Positions 19,602 to 31,639 are shown, counted from the first letter of the stretch. The stretch: DNA of 64,000 bases from Shinisaurus crocodilurus (GCA_021292165.1 CM037883.1:5744934-5808933); one strand, 5' to 3'. Translations and numbers: made by a program. Notes: a model not told the origin generated them from the sequence alone.

Positions 19602-19910
19602 CTCTAGGGTGTGTCCTACTTCACTGAGGACAGTCCTATATTGGAAGGGCTATCAGAGGATAGTCTTCTGTTTGAGGGGGTTGCCCACTCCAAGCCCAGT
19701 ATAAACATAAAGAACCATAAGAATCCAGTAAAGAAGGAGATTTGAAGTTGCCCATCGAAAGTTAGCACCTGAACAGTAGACGGAGCGGGCAAGACAGAGC
19801 TCACCTGGTCACACAGTCTTCCCCACTATGGGGATACATATTTTATTTCTTTTTATATTACAGCAAATATTTCTACCTTTGTACTATTGTCAAAATGCCA
19901 AAATGGTTAA

Positions 19911-20037
19911 GGGCGCACACCTATGCATGTTTAGACGGGGGGGGGGAATCCCTCAACAGCCAGCATTCCCCAGCTGGAAAACACTGGGAGTTGTAGGACT
20001 TTTTTCTGTCTAAAGATGCATAGGAGGATTGAATCCT
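19911..20037. mobile_element. Degenerate hairpin MITE, TGCAATCCTATGCA family
   Basis: The left end is decayed (CACACCTATGCATGTTTAGA, then a G-run). The right end keeps GTTGTAGGACTTTTTTCTGT and 'gatgcataggagg'. Confidence 0.6.
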
Positions 20038-20039
20038 AA

Positions 20040-20377
20040 ATTATTTCCACACTAGCTAGACGGGTGGAATTTGGTACACATGTAGCCCAAGAGATCTTGA
20101 TTACTAGTCAAGAAACCCTGACAGTAAGGCATTGGTACTACACTCTCCTCAATCAGATTTGCAAATTTTATGCAAATCCATGCCCTCTGTGGTCCTCTTC
20201 TTCTTCTTTTTTTTCCTTTTTTTTTTTTGCTTCCTTGCATCAAGTCTGGCTCTTTCAGGGAGCTCTCCCTGGTCCTGAATTCTGAACAGTTGTCTGTAAC
20301 TGGCCCTGCTACTTAAGGATCATGCCCTGCCCATTGCTACCACATCTAGCTGTTGGTTGACTGTCTGCTCTAGGTCC

Positions 20378-20456
<79 letters not shown>

Positions 20457-21700
20457 ACCGAACGACCTTGCAAGCAGCCCATGGACTGTCAACCTGGGCA
20501 GAACAAAACAAACACAAACACTGATCTTTCTTCACTTCATATCATTCTATGATTAGTGGGAAGTAATATTGTTAAGTAGAACATGCAAAAGTCATTTCTT
20601 GTTATTATTATTTTTTATTTTAAAAAAAAAACACTCTGAAAGACACTTTAAAAACAGTCCCACCCACCCAACCCTTCAGCTGAGATGCATTGCCAGCATT
20701 TTGGAACCACTATACTTGGATGGTGAATGTGTGGGGGGGGGGCCTTTCATTTTCTAAAAGGTGATTTCTCAAGACTATGCAGACACTTGCTTGTTAGCGC
20801 CGTGCTATACACCCTGGCAAGAGCATTTTGCCAAAGATCTTGATGTGACAGTGAGAGGAGGCTTTTCAAAGGCATTAATAAGCTGGAAGCAGGTCAGCAG
20901 TGCATTCCTGGCTCGTTAAAGGCATTCTCCTCGTCAGGAATAATTGCCAATGTGACTTGCAATGATGGTCTCATCATACTTTCATGAACTGGGAAACTAC
21001 AGATGAGTCGCAAAGTTGTAATAAACGGGGAGTTAAAAGGCTGTGGCTGTTTTGACTACCACTCACCCTGTGCAGAAGGTGACTCTTTTGTTAAGTATGG
21101 ATTCTGTTTTGCCTTCCGTCACTTATAGGCTGGGCCTTGCCCCAGAGTCAGCATTATTTTGACCATGATCAACTGGCCCTCTTTTGCTTAGATTAAGAGT
21201 GCCCCATCCATGAGCAGGAGACACTTCTGCTTGCAAATGGAGAGAGAATCACCATCTTCTGTCATCCAGCTCCCCTGCATTGCCACTGGATGAGGCTCCC
21301 ATACTGCACTGCATGCCTTTCCGCAGGGTCACCTGATCCTCATGAGCACGATTAGGGAGGAGGCATGATGGGTTGCTGCAGGAAGGCCCAGTGCCTGTGG
21401 GATAGTGGCGGTGGCAGTAGTCGTATATCAACAACTATATACCACCCAATAGCTGAAGGTCTGTGGAAGGTTCACAAATAAAGGTTAAAACCACAAAATA
21501 TAAGAAACTTAAGAAATAGAATATAAGAAATATAAGAAAATATAAATCATTGCACGTGACTCTTTGGATCCTTGACATTGCATTTTATATCTTCACATGG
21601 GTGATGTTTCAGTGGTATTTCAAAGTGGGACATCTCTAAGGGCACACTGACACAGTTGGATTACAGTGTTCCCCCCCCACACCTTTTATTTTGAACAATA
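20040..21700. other. Unassigned stretch with (CT)n(CA)n
   Basis: 20380-20456 is a long CT repeat passing into CA repeats. 20790-21020 is complex repeat-free sequence that could be a conserved non-coding element. No gene is supported. A C-run lies near 21671. Confidence 0.4.
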
Positions 21701-21717
21701 AGAAATATACTTCTCTA

Positions 21718-22720
21718 TATATACAGCTATATAATATAATATACAGCTCTACCTCTGTTTTAAGTCCTCACCGAGGTTGGCCGTTGAGACCTTGTCCAAG
21801 TGCCTGGAGTCAGTGGCTGGCTGGATGGGAAGGAACATGCTGAAACTGAACCCCGACAAGACCGAGGTACTTCTGGTGGGGGACAAGGGAAGGTTAGGGG
21901 ATGTTGACCTGGTGCTGAATGGGGTACATCTACCCCTGAAGGACCAGGTCCGCAGCTTGGGGGTCATTCTAGACTCCCAGCTGTCCATGGAGGCTCAGGT
22001 GGCAGCTGTGAGCCGGGCGGCGCTGTATCAACTCCATCTGATACGGCAGCTGCGCCCCTACCTTCCTAATCACCTGCTCCCATCAGTGGTTCATGCCTTG
22101 GTCTCCTCTTGCCTAGACTACTGTAATGCGCTCTACGTGGGGTTACCCTTGAAGACGGTCCGGAAGCTTCAGCTGGTACAGAACGCGGCGGCTCGCCTGA
22201 TTAAGGGCAGCCGCCGGCGGGATCACATCACGCCAGTGCTTAATGAGTTGCACTGGCTACCAGTTGCTTGCCGAGCCGAATTCAAGGTGTTGGTTTTGAC
22301 CTTTAAAACCCTACACGGCTCCGGCCCAGCTTATCTCAAGGAGCGCCTCCAGCAACATCAAGTAGGCCGCTCAACAAGGTCTGCCACGGACGGCCTTCTC
22401 CTTATCCCATCAGCCAGAGCAGCCAGGCTGGTGGGGACTAGGAAGAGGGCTTTCTCTGTGGCGGCCCCCACATTATGGAACTCCCTCCCTAGTGACCTTC
22501 GCCATGCCCCCTCCGTGATGAGCTTCCGCCGTGCATTAAAAACATGGCTGTTCAGGCGGGAATATGGGGTGGGTTAGGTTTTTAATGAGAATTTTTTATA
22601 TTGTTTTAATTGTTATATTTTATTGTGTTGTTGCTATATTTTAATTGTACATCGCCCAGGGTGGCCGGGTGACCGGCCAGATGGGCGATTGATAAATATA
22701 ATAAATAAATAAATAAATAA
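21718..22720 (+). mobile_element. 5'-truncated L2-type LINE with possible target-site duplication
   Basis: The 3' UTR ends 'gtacatcgcccagggtggcc' followed by a (TAAA)n tail to 22720. The 11-bp string ATACTTCTCTA occurs at 21707-21717 and again at 22720-22730 (one base overlaps the tail), a possible target duplication. The 45 bp before ORF2 sequence starts (21718-21765) is AT-rich and not obviously L2. Confidence 0.8.
21777..22577 (+). CDS. L2-type LINE ORF2 C-terminal fragment
   Basis: A 266-codon open frame covers the end of reverse transcriptase and the C-terminal domain. Landmarks in order are LNPDKTEVLLVG (about residues 23-34), LGVILDSQLSM (62-72), LDYCNALYVGLP, LVQNAAARLI, LHWLPVACRAEFKVLVLTFK and LWNSLPSDLR near the end. 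The catalytic YADD block is upstream of the truncation point and missing. The first methionine is part of the truncated frame rather than a true start. The unbroken frame and high GC content differ from the flanks and indicate a relatively young insertion. The same 3' end recurs at 36145-36380 and 41810-41938. Confidence 0.85.
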   Translation: MAVETLSKCLESVAGWMGRNMLKLNPDKTEVLLVGDKGRLGDVDLVLNGVHLPLKDQVRSLGVILDSQLSMEAQVAAVSRAALYQLHLIRQLRPYLPNHLLPSVVHALVSSCLDYCNALYVGLPLKTVRKLQLVQNAAARLIKGSRRRDHITPVLNELHWLPVACRAEFKVLVLTFKTLHGSGPAYLKERLQQHQVGRSTRSATDGLLLIPSARAARLVGTRKRAFSVAAPTLWNSLPSDLRHAPSVMSFRRALKTWLFRREYGVG

Positions 22721-22768
22721 TACTTCTCTAAGTGTGATCTATTAAATGCACAGACAAAGGCCAAAGGA

Positions 22769-23007
22769 GCCAGTGTGGCATAGTGGTTAGGGTGTTGGAC
22801 TGGGACTCGGGAGAGCTGGGTTCTAGTCCCTGCTCGGCCATGAAGCTCACTGGGTGACTTTGGGCCAGTCACTGACTCTCAGCCTAACCTACCTCACAGG
22901 GTTGTTGTTGTGAGGATAAAATGGAGAGGAGGAGGAGGATTATGTAAGCCGCCTTGGGTTCCTTTCAGGAAAAAAGGCAGGGTATAAATATAATAAATAA
23001 ATAAATA
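22769..23007 (+). mobile_element. tRNA-derived SINE with L2-type (TAAA)n tail
   Basis: This copy is nearly full length. The tRNA-like head GAGCCAGTGTGGCATAGTGG is followed by a B-box-like GGTTCTAGTCC and the body 'tcactgactctcagcctaac'. The tail 'aagccgccttgggttc' passes into 'ggtataaatataataaat'. The tail resembles L2 3' ends, so L2-driven mobilisation is likely (inference). Confidence 0.82.
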
Positions 23008-23009
23008 TG

Positions 23010-23990
23010 ATGAGGAAATGAAGGACCCTTTTGAAGCCTCTTCCTACACCACTGAACACGGCAAGGTCTTTGTCATGATAACCAGCAGCTTCTGAATCGT
23101 CTCCTCTGTTCAGAATACACACAAAAACCCGGAAAAGAGGAAATTATGATGGAGGGCAGGCTGCCAAGGAGCTCACTCGAGTGCCCTGCAGTCTGCTGGT
23201 CTGTGTTTGGCACCTAAAGAACTGTGCACACACACACAACTTTCTGAAATGTAATCACTGAGTCACACCATTGAGTGCTTAATCTCTAGGAAAGTTAACT
23301 TTCCCGGCACAAGCTAGAGCAGATCAGCAGGATTCTTGCCCGGTGTGTATCCCCCAGGTGCTTATTATTATGCCTTCTGTTCCTGTTGCATGCAAACAGG
23401 ACTGAGGAGGGAGCTCTCCACTGGGAGCCCTTTTGATGTCACCTGACGTTCCTTTCTCCAAGCAGATCAGAAGTGCAGAGGCACAGCTTGCTCAGCACAG
23501 CTCAACAAAGGCACCTGTGGGCTTCAATCAAAGAGCTTGCCAATACCAACACGGGGATGTATGGACTCTATTATTAGATGGATCGTTCTGGCCTTTGAAA
23601 TACTGTAAGATCAAGAGGGCAGTGTTGGTTGGTGCAACAAGGAAAGAAGGAGATTGCAAAAGCCAAACAGTAAAAAAAAACCCACCATATTTAAACAGTT
23701 TACCAATGCTTCAGCATGTCAAAAACACATTGCCTACATGAAATTAGGAAATGAAATTTTCTACATGAGGCAGTAGCTAGGGGAGCATCTTAGGGCCACA
23801 CTTACTTCTTTTGTTATTTATTTATTTATGGATTTATTTGCTCATTGAAGAAATGGATTACCAGCCTTTACAAAACAACAACAGACGTTCATGGTATTGT
23901 ACAATACAATACTCAAAATCAATGCAATAAACCACAATGTTGCAATAATGGAGAAAAGGATCTATAGCTTCCACATCAACCCGCTCAAAT
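23010..23990. other. Unassigned stretch
   Basis: No gene or named repeat is supported. The right end (23815-23990) becomes TTTA-rich and resembles a LINE 3' UTR, but its orientation is unclear. Confidence 0.35.
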
Positions 23991-23994
23991 GTTG

Positions 23995-24770
23995 AGAACC
24001 TCTACTGAGGCCCAACTCTCTGGTCCACCAGTGAGAGCTGTTCAGTTGGTGAGTATCAGGGACAAGGCCTTATCTGTGTTTGCCCCCTCCATCTGTGGAA
24101 TGCTCTTCCCAGGGAGATAGGCATGCCCCCTTTCTTTACGGGCTTTTAGAAGAGTCCTAAAAACTTGTTGTTGTTTTTATTTCAGTCTGCTTCAGGGTGA
24201 TATTATCACACTGTGTTTTTATTATGAATTTAACTGCTGCTTGTTATTTTAATTAATGCACTGAATGTTGTTCTTTTGTTTTATTGTTTTATTAATAGCT
24301 TATAATTTTATTACATGGTTGTTTTACCAATTGGTTTGTAAGCCACCTTGAAAGGGTGAATAGATACCCTAAAAAGTGGGGAAGAAATCCATTAAATGAA
24401 ATAAGCAAATGAGGCACTTTTCCGGGTATTCCCTCTATCATAGATAAAGCAAGTGGTGATTAAGGAGAGGGATTTTTCAGCTTACAGTACCCTATTATGG
24501 AACTCACCCTCTGAAGAACCCTCTGGCATGTATTCTGTTATCCTTTAGGCACCAAGCAAAAACCTTCCTATTCTCCCAGGCTTTTTAGCAACTTCTTCGA
24601 TGTTTTTCAAACCCTGGCAGTTTTATTGGGTAATTTCACTCTGTTGTTTTTTGTATTAGTTCTGTTGTTTTGTTGCATGTTGTTATTTTTTTTATTTTTG
24701 TCATCGTGAACCACCTGGCTATATGTATTATTTAGGGTACCATAGAAATGTACTCAAGTAAATAAATAGT
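23995..24770 (+). mobile_element. Two degraded L2-like LINE 3' ends in tandem
   Basis: 23995-24412 contains 'tgtggaatgctcttccca' (ORF2 C-terminal WNALP-type motif) and 'gtaagccaccttgaaagggt'. 24440-24770 contains 'ttatggaactcaccctc' and 'gtgaaccacctggctata', then a short TAAA tail. Both have frame-disrupting changes. Confidence 0.55.
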
Positions 24771-24950
24771 ATAAAAGCAGAACAGCTTATATCCCTAAAT
24801 CTTGCCTTATCTTCACACATCCCTCCCAAAAGCAGGCAGAGTCTGGCTCAGGTAGGTCCCAATTAGAAGAATGTTCCAGAAAGTAGGTGTCGTGATGGAG
24901 AAAGCATGAGACAATGTCCCATCAACCCAACATCCTGAACACATGGGATA

Positions 24951-25163
24951 CAGAGACCATCCTCAGTTGGTTATTTAAGGATTTGGGAGGTTGCTACTGG
25001 AGGTTCTCAATAAGGAAGGCAGATAGCAAAAGTGTGAGAGACAATAGCAGTGGGGACATGCAGAGCCCATCCTCAATTGTTTTTTAAGGGTTCGGGAGGT
25101 TGGAGGTTCTCAATACAGAAGGCAGATAGCAAAAGCGAGGGAGACAGTAGGAGTGGGGACATG
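24951..25163. repeat. Two-copy tandem duplication, about 110 bp
   Basis: 24951-25060 and 25061-25163 are aligned copies sharing AGGCAGATAGCAAAAG, GGAGGTTCTCAATA and TGGGGACATG. The second is 7 bp shorter. Unit identity looks high but with scattered substitutions. Confidence 0.8.
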
Positions 25164-27915
25164 CCATGATCTGTGTTGGAGCCAGAAACAAAGCAAAGCA
25201 TAGCTGAAAGTCTACACAGAAGAAGAAGAATGTGCCAAAGGACCACAGTATAAGAAGAGTTCAAAGCTGTGGAGAAGTGGTAAAGTGCTGAAGGAGGAAG
25301 AACATACAGGGAGGAGGAGGCTTAGAGAAGGCTAGAAGCTGTCAGAAAAGACCCAAAGCTTTCCTTCAGCTCCTGCCTGAGATTTGGACAGTTTGGGAAG
25401 CCTCTTGCAACTCCAGTGCCAACAAGAGAGAATGGCCACTTCTTCCAGCTCCTCCAGCGGTGTTGAAGACACCTGGGCTGTGGTGTCAAGTTGGCTGGGG
25501 ACCCTTGAGTAAGGAAGGACCCAGGGGCATCAAGGAGAAAAGGGACCACTCCACCCCAGCAGCTCTGAGGCCATCAGCAATCATTGCTCCACCCCATATG
25601 GCAATACAGAAGAAATTTGGTGATTTCATGGAAGCTGCCCAAGAGCAAGCACTGGAAAGTGATGGGCATGGGGTAGGAATGGTCAGGCCCAGGGAAAGTG
25701 GATTGCAACATGGTGTCCACTGTCTGTTCTGGCTCCTGTCACGCAAGGCAGGCGTTACAGCAGGACTTTGAATAGTGCACTGCAGGAAGTGCTAGCTGGA
25801 GAATTAGCATAAGGAACTGTCATCCCAGCAAGGGACTGCAGTCAACTGAGACCTTAAGAAGGCTGACAGAGCAGGGTCCTCCACTGGCTCCACCTCTGCT
25901 GGATTCTGACTACCATTCTTCAGGGGCCAGTGTCTGTTTCTGCAGTCTCATGCTCCTGTGTGGCTGAGGGACAGGAGAAGCTGCAGGGGAGTCATCGTCA
26001 GAGTCAGATGATGGGAGACCTACAGCCTCAGGCTGGAAAGGTATAGAAGTGGGATGACCTGTGACCTGTCTGAATCCTAGTCCTCCTTGGGGCCATGTGG
26101 AGCATCAGAATCAGGGGACGTGACAGGTTTTACAAACAACAACAGCCCCTCGTTAATGCTTCAAATGTGGTGGCCAGAACTCTAATATAGACATCCTGAA
26201 ATGGGGAACATTGCCTGCTGGAAGTTATACAATAGAGGTGCTCTTCATTTCTGTATATCTGACACAAGTTGAATTCGACATGAAAGGATGCTGTCAACAC
26301 ACTGGTGACTTCCGCTGGATATCGATTGTGATTTCTACAGTGCCGAGATAGCTACCTAGTTACTTCTTCAACATCCCTTCAAACTATTCATTTCCTGGCA
26401 TCCAGACCTTGATCAGATGCGAGTTTCAAGCTGCCAGCTGTTCAGACAATGAGAATAAAACATCTAAAAGAACTGTGGTCGGCACTTGAAGGAAAGGTTG
26501 TTCGCCACATGGGACCACCAGCACATCCAATCAAATGAGGACTTCTGCTGTGTCTTGTCAGTGTTGCTTCCAAAAGCTACAATGTACAATTTCTAAGCAG
26601 TACAAGGAAGTCCGCTTATGTTCTGTGAACAAACAAAGGCAGAGAAACTCGCCTGCATGCTAAGGAATTGTACATTACCTAAATTCCTGGGCATCTTTCC
26701 AAAAGCCTTTTGTTAGCATGCAGATGTCTCCATGTGCTGTGTGCTATCACTACTACAGATTCCAGTTCAAAGAATAATCAAAATAAAGAAGGGAAGGGGA
26801 GTCTTGTGCAATCTGGTATTAACCTTAAGGCAGAGAAGGAGCTGCAGGTACTTACTAGCACTACAGATTTGGCCATTAATATAGTAATACTTTGAATTCC
26901 CTGACATTTTCCAAGCGGGGCTGCCAACAAAACCATGGATAGGGCCAGGCCAGGCCTTAGTTAAATCTCTCACTTATGCTGTGACTTATACAACTTGCCA
27001 ATTGGACATTGTTGCAGGTGGGGGGGGGCAGAGGAGAAGGTCAATTAGGGACCCAAATTTGGATAGTTAGGCTTCCAAAAGCTTGAGCTTGCAATGTTGA
27101 CTTCTAGAAATCCAATTTCCTCAGGGCGGCTCTATCACTGGGCTTTTCATTTGTTATCAGAAGCTAACTAACTGCGACTTCGGGAATCCGGCTGAAACCT
27201 TCTCCTCAGAGGCTAGATGCTAATTCTGGAGGTTTAATATATTCCCCTGTACTAGCAGTACTTGGCCTTGGATGGTGTCCTGAACTTATAGGTGGAGCAA
27301 AGAGCTCAGTGAGAGCTGTTAACCCAGCAAACGTCTGGGAGAAAACTGAGGGATTATATACTTGCTGTCCCTGTTTCACCATTTACAGCTGGGTCTGCTT
27401 CTTCATTGGCTACAACTGGTATAAAAATGTATGGATAATTATATTGACAGAAAAATTGACTAGACAAGTCTGGGCACAGAGACAACAAAAGGAATCAGAT
27501 GCATTTCCTGAAATATGGTATGCCTTTATCAACTTCACTAACAAACAGCATAAGAGGAGAAACCCACTGAAAACCCATGGAGAATTGTGGAAATAATAGG
27601 TTTTAACAATATGATTGAACACTAAAACCTCCTAATGAGTTTTTGTGATAGATTTTTTTTTTTTTGCATGCGATGCCCCACAATGAACTTAGTTAATGAT
27701 TGTTGTGCATGTTGTGATTTTTTTTTAAGTGGAAAATTCTCATTAATGTTAAATCACATTTAAAAAATAATTTTAAAAGAGTTGCAGGATTCCTCCTCAT
27801 GAGTAGACCCTTCCTCCTGAGTAAAACCTATGAAAGAGTCTTCTGGTGGCCAGCTGGGACTCTGAGCACCCCACATGGTCTGTTCCTGCTGCTGCTCTGG
27901 AGAACCAATGGGATT
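25164..27915. other. Long unassigned stretch
   Basis: No gene is supported in 2.7 kb. 25380-26130 is GC-richer, with short open frames on both strands, and might be an unrecognised non-autonomous element. 26140-27900 is complex, mostly repeat-free sequence apart from G-, T- and A-runs. Confidence 0.35.
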
Positions 27916-27917
27916 TC

Positions 27918-28010
27918 ATAGATTTCATAGATCATAGAGTTGGAAGGAGCCTACAAGGCTATCGTAGTCCAACCCCCTGCTGAGGGAGGAGAGTCAAGAA
28001 CTCTCGCCGG
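27918..28010 (-). mobile_element. CR1 LINE 3' end
   Basis: The sequence 'gatcatagagttggaagg', then 'cctacaaggctat' and 'gtccaaccccctgctga', is the reverse complement of the CR1 3' terminus, with the octamer-like tail at the left. Confidence 0.75.
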
Positions 28011-28067
28011 GCTAGATTTGGAGTCAAATGGGTTTTTTGGGACCTTAGGCAAGGCATCCCTGTAATG

Positions 28068-28202
28068 CAGTGTTTCTCAACCTTGGGTCCCCAGATGTTT
28101 TTGGCCTACAACTCCCAGCATGCCCCAGCCAGCATAGCTGGCTGGGGCATGCTGGGAGTTGTAGGCCAAAAACATCTGGGGACCCAAGGTTGAGAAACAC
28201 TG
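28068..28202. mobile_element. 135-bp hairpin hAT-type MITE, copy c
   Basis: Ends are CAGTGTTTCTCAACCTTGGG and its complement. Identical 8-bp duplications CTGTAATG lie at 28060-28067 and 28203-28210. Confidence 0.93.
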
Positions 28203-28286
28203 CTGTAATGGGACAGCTCAGGTTGCCTCATTTCTGTGGAAGTGGGGTTTGCTGAGAAATCAAAATCCTCCTCTTCCTCTGAAGAG

Positions 28287-28330
<44 letters not shown>
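28287..28330. repeat. (TAA)n microsatellite
   Basis: Perfect TAA repeats adjoin the tail of the minus-strand SINE on the right and probably grew from it. Confidence 0.95.
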
Positions 28331-28332
<2 letters not shown>

Positions 28333-28555
28333 CCCGCCTTTTTTCTGTAAGAAACACAAGGCAGCTCACATAAACCTCCTCCTCCTCTCCATTTTATCCT
28401 CACAACAACCCTGTGAGGTAGGTTAGGCTGAGAGTCAGTGACTGGCCCAAAGCCACCCAGTGAGCTTCATGGCCGAGCAGGGAATAGAAATCAGATCTCC
28501 CGAGTCCTTGTCCGACACTCTCACCACTATACCACAGTGGCTCACACTGGGCTTC
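28331..28555 (-). mobile_element. tRNA-derived SINE with L2-type tail
   Basis: Reverse complement of the 22769 family: 'ccaaagccacccagtgagct', 'atggccgagcagggaat' and 'accacagtggctcacac'. It is moderately diverged. Confidence 0.8.
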
Positions 28556-28559
28556 GGGT

Positions 28560-29700
28560 GGCGAGGAGCTTGACAATGAACTCCCGGAACAAATCCAGTA
28601 TCTAAATATCCCTCAATCCCTGCCTTCCTCCACTGGACAAAAGTCTTAGCTCACTGCTGCAGTAAAGTCATTTTGCACTGCGTTGCCTTTTCACAATTTT
28701 ATGCATTTGAATTTTGGAGCTCTCTTTAATGTCTTCTTGGTTTTTTTTAGGAACAGTCTATATTTTTATTTTATTTTCTCTAAGCTAACTGAAACAATTA
28801 TTCATTTATCTTTTTTTTTTAAGCCCGCTTTTAAGACAAAATTAATCTCCCAACATGGCTCACAGCAGTTAATATTCATTACACAATGTCTCTGTTAGGC
28901 ACTGTACGTTCATCCACAAAGAGGAAGAAATTAACACAGGCCCTGACCTGAAACTTACAAATTAGAAGAGAAGAGACAGAGGTGGAGTGATATGTAAAGA
29001 CTGGGTGGGAACTCAGTAAAAAGTGTAAATAAATAAAAAGGAGAGGGCAGTAGAGTTGGGGAGGAAAGGTTGAGGAGGGAGATTAGGAATGGATGAGCAA
29101 TTCATTGAGTTCAAATTTTAATGTGACTTCCAGGAAAAACGTATGAGTCGAAATGCAGTTATTAATTTGTATTCACCCTTCTCTGAATTTTGTGGTGTGG
29201 TTCTCCTGTCAAAAAGATGCATACAAAAATGCATATATTAGGGGGAGTTAATGTACAAAAATGCACTATGCGAGGAGAAATGTGCGTGCAGATGTATGAA
29301 TTTTTGTGCATACTTTTAAAAAACTAATAATCACAAACTGGTGTGGAAATGGGATGGAATGAAGTTAAGATTGGAAAAATGAGAATTGAGAGAAACCCAA
29401 ATGGATAGAACTGTCCATCCCTAAGGGAGATCTGGGAATCTCCAAATGGAAAGGAAGATTATGAACGGGCTTTTACATCCAGTTGCAGGATAGGCAACCG
29501 TTCCCTTACCAGTGTTCTTGTTGGGATGGTGATGGTGCAACTATCAAGCAGAACTTGGTCCTCTGGCTGTCGGTAAGTCAGAGTACTCTTACCATCTCTT
29601 CTGAAGTCACAGTGCAATTGACAGCTGGTGCAATGCTTGATAGGAGGCAGGGCGTGCAGCCTCAGAAAAAGAAGTCTGGTTACACTTATCCATGACCTAG
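28560..29700. other. Unassigned stretch including AT-rich dispersed repeat
   Basis: 28820-29000 resembles a LINE 3' UTR. 29105-29422 has 'atacaaaaatgcatatatta' variants and a right edge CCATCCCTA, matching the TAGGGATGGG family. A second left edge appears at 29709. No gene is supported. Confidence 0.4.
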
Positions 29701-29918
29701 TACAATGCTAGGGATGGGGGGGGGGGGAGAAATTTGTTCTGTTTGCATTTTGATATGAATTTACCTAATTGTGCATTTTCAAACCAAGATCAAAACTCAA
29801 GGTGCAACCCTATGGGGATGCCATTAACCCTCCGAACTTGAAGGATCATGGGCACCCTATGCAGGGCAGGAGGTGAAGGCCACCTCCGTGCTTCTCCCAC
29901 CCTGCAAAGCAGCTAGCT

Positions 29919-30012
29919 CAGTGTTCTCCAACCTTGGGTCCCCAGGTGTTTTTGGCCTACAACTCCCAGCATGCCCCAGCCAGCGATGCTGGGACAAGGT
30001 TGGAGAACACTG
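29919..30012. mobile_element. Hairpin hAT-type MITE, internally deleted copy d
   Basis: This 94-bp copy retains both ends (CAGTGTTCTCCAACCTTGGG, AAGGTTGGAGAACACTG) but lost most of one arm. Flanks AGCTAGCT (29911-29918) and AGCTAGAT (30013-30020) differ at one base. Confidence 0.88.
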
Positions 30013-30324
30013 AGCTAGATGGTCAGTTTGGGCTGTCTAACTGCAGTGCTTTGGAGTGGGAGGGGAAAAGATTGAGGTGCCACCAGGACCGCTCGTATCT
30101 TGGCAGCATCGGTCTCCTCCCCCACCCACCCGGAATGACCCCTAAATCCCTTGTCCACGCTTGTGACTTCAGAGAAGCAGCCGGCGTTGTTCTTTCCATG
30201 CCAGCTGCAAGGGAGCAGAGAGGATATTCCGGGTGCAGAGTCCCAGCTCCGACATTGGAGCTGTTTCCCGACATTGGAGCTGGGACTCCAAAAGATCCTG
30301 TGGCCCTCTAGACACTGTCTAGAT

Positions 30325-30460
30325 CAGGGCTCTCCAACCTTGGGTCCCCAGATGTTGCTGGCCTACAGCTCCCAGAATCCCTTGCCATTAGCCATGCTGG
30401 CTGGGTATGCTGGGAGGTGTAGGCCAGCAACATCTGGGGACCCAAGGTTGGAGAGCCCTG
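30325..30460. mobile_element. Hairpin hAT-type MITE, CAGGGCTCTCC subfamily, copy e
   Basis: Ends are CAGGGCTCTCCAACCTTGGG and its complement, with GATGTTGCTGGCC replacing GATGTTTTTGGCC. The arms are asymmetric at the loop (AATCCCTTGCCATTAGCCAT). The flanking octamers GTCTAGAT and CTCTAGAG share TCTAGA. Confidence 0.85.
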
Positions 30461-30701
30461 CTCTAGAGGGCCATAGGATTTGTGCTGTCAGTTATCCTTC
30501 TAAATTCACACTTGCAGTGGAGTCCTCCAATTAAAAAAATATGTATATGTTAGGGAGAAGCGCTGTCAGCTGAAGAATGAGGAAAGGGGCTACGAACAAA
30601 CAAACAAACATTCATAATAACACTTGCATCAACTTTTTTTAAAAAATGTTTTTAAAATGTAACAGTTTATTTATTCATTTACATAGAAAGGAGACATACA
30701 G

Positions 30702-30709
30702 ACCCCCCC

Positions 30710-30746
<37 letters not shown>
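30702..30746. repeat. C-run and (AT)n microsatellite
   Basis: A poly-C run is followed by about 18 AT units. Confidence 0.95.
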
Positions 30747-30749
30747 TGC

Positions 30750-31280
30750 AGCAAAAAATTACTGAAGTAGAGTACAGTAAAAAAATAAATAACACAGCAA
30801 TGATTAAGATAAATACTGAGATAAAATAGATTACCGGTATATTGAATTAGATTAAGGAGGAGAAGCACTAAGAGATTCTCTACAGCACAATCCATCACAT
30901 TGAACAAAGGGAGGCTAATGAAGTTCAAAGCAATCACTTACATTGGGCAGATTGACTTTGTTTCATATAGGACGGTAATTTCATTATTTTTGCCACTTCC
31001 CATACTTTCCAGAGCCATTAATCTATCAGAAAAATCAATGGACCTTGACAGAGTCGGGCAATAATTAATTTTTGTGGTGATAATTGCATTCATTAGCAGT
31101 ACTGTACGGCAGCAGTAAGGGCTTCAGAGTTATGGAACACAGGTGCTCAGGTGTAGTATTATCTACATATTACCTACACCTGTATATTGTGTCCAAATCC
31201 AAAAGAAAGATGTCTCCTATCTTGTTCTCCTGACCCTGCTAATACCGCCCTCTTGTGGAGTATCAGCTGACCTGATTGTC
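30750..31280. other. Unassigned AT-rich stretch
   Basis: Nothing recognisable apart from simple AT-rich sequence. Confidence 0.35.
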
Positions 31281-31285
31281 TAGAT

Positions 31286-31420
31286 CAGGGCTCTCCAACC
31301 TTGGGTCCCCAGATCTTGCTGGCCTGCAGCTCCCAGCATACCCAGCCAGCATGGCTAATGGCAAGGGATTCTGGGAGCTGTAGTCCAGCAACATCTGGGG
31401 ACCCAAGATGGAGAGCCCTG
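31286..31420. mobile_element. Hairpin hAT-type MITE, CAGGGCTCTCC subfamily, copy f
   Basis: This is the same subfamily as 30325-30460 but inverted: its loop sequence ATGGCTAATGGCAAGGGATT is the reverse complement of copy e. The flanks are GTCTAGAT and ATCTAGAC, reverse complements of each other because the target site is itself palindromic. Confidence 0.85.
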
Positions 31421-31639
31421 ATCTAGACAAACAATGGCACTCATACCTGAACATTAGAAATGCCGTAGCTTCTCCTTCAGCAGAGCCTGGAAGAGCCAAG
31501 CCACATGTGCACCAGGCTGGACAGAGGGAGAGGAGAGAGGAAGTGGGGCCATTCCACCAGCCCTGCTGAAAGACTACTTCATTTTTCGTCTTCCCTTCCC
31601 ATCCTTTTTCCTTGTGTGTTTTCTCTTTTTATTTTATTT

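Larger units (their letters stand above)
29801..30484. mobile_element. GC-rich non-autonomous element containing two later MITEs
   Basis: The left edge GGTGCAACCCTATGG and right edge CCATAGGATTTGTGC form imperfect inverted repeats like those at 14086-14520. MITEs at 29919-30012 and 30325-30460 sit inside it, both at CTAG-containing sites. Internal arms 'agctccgacattggagctg' form a hairpin near 30247-30285. Confidence 0.55.

Noticed and set aside
24951..25163. LTR pair
   Set aside because: The two units are adjacent with no internal region, too short, and lack TG...CA ends.
25073..25771. Several 60-100-codon open frames on both strands
   Set aside because: GC-richer sequence with overlapping frames; no domain or splice evidence.
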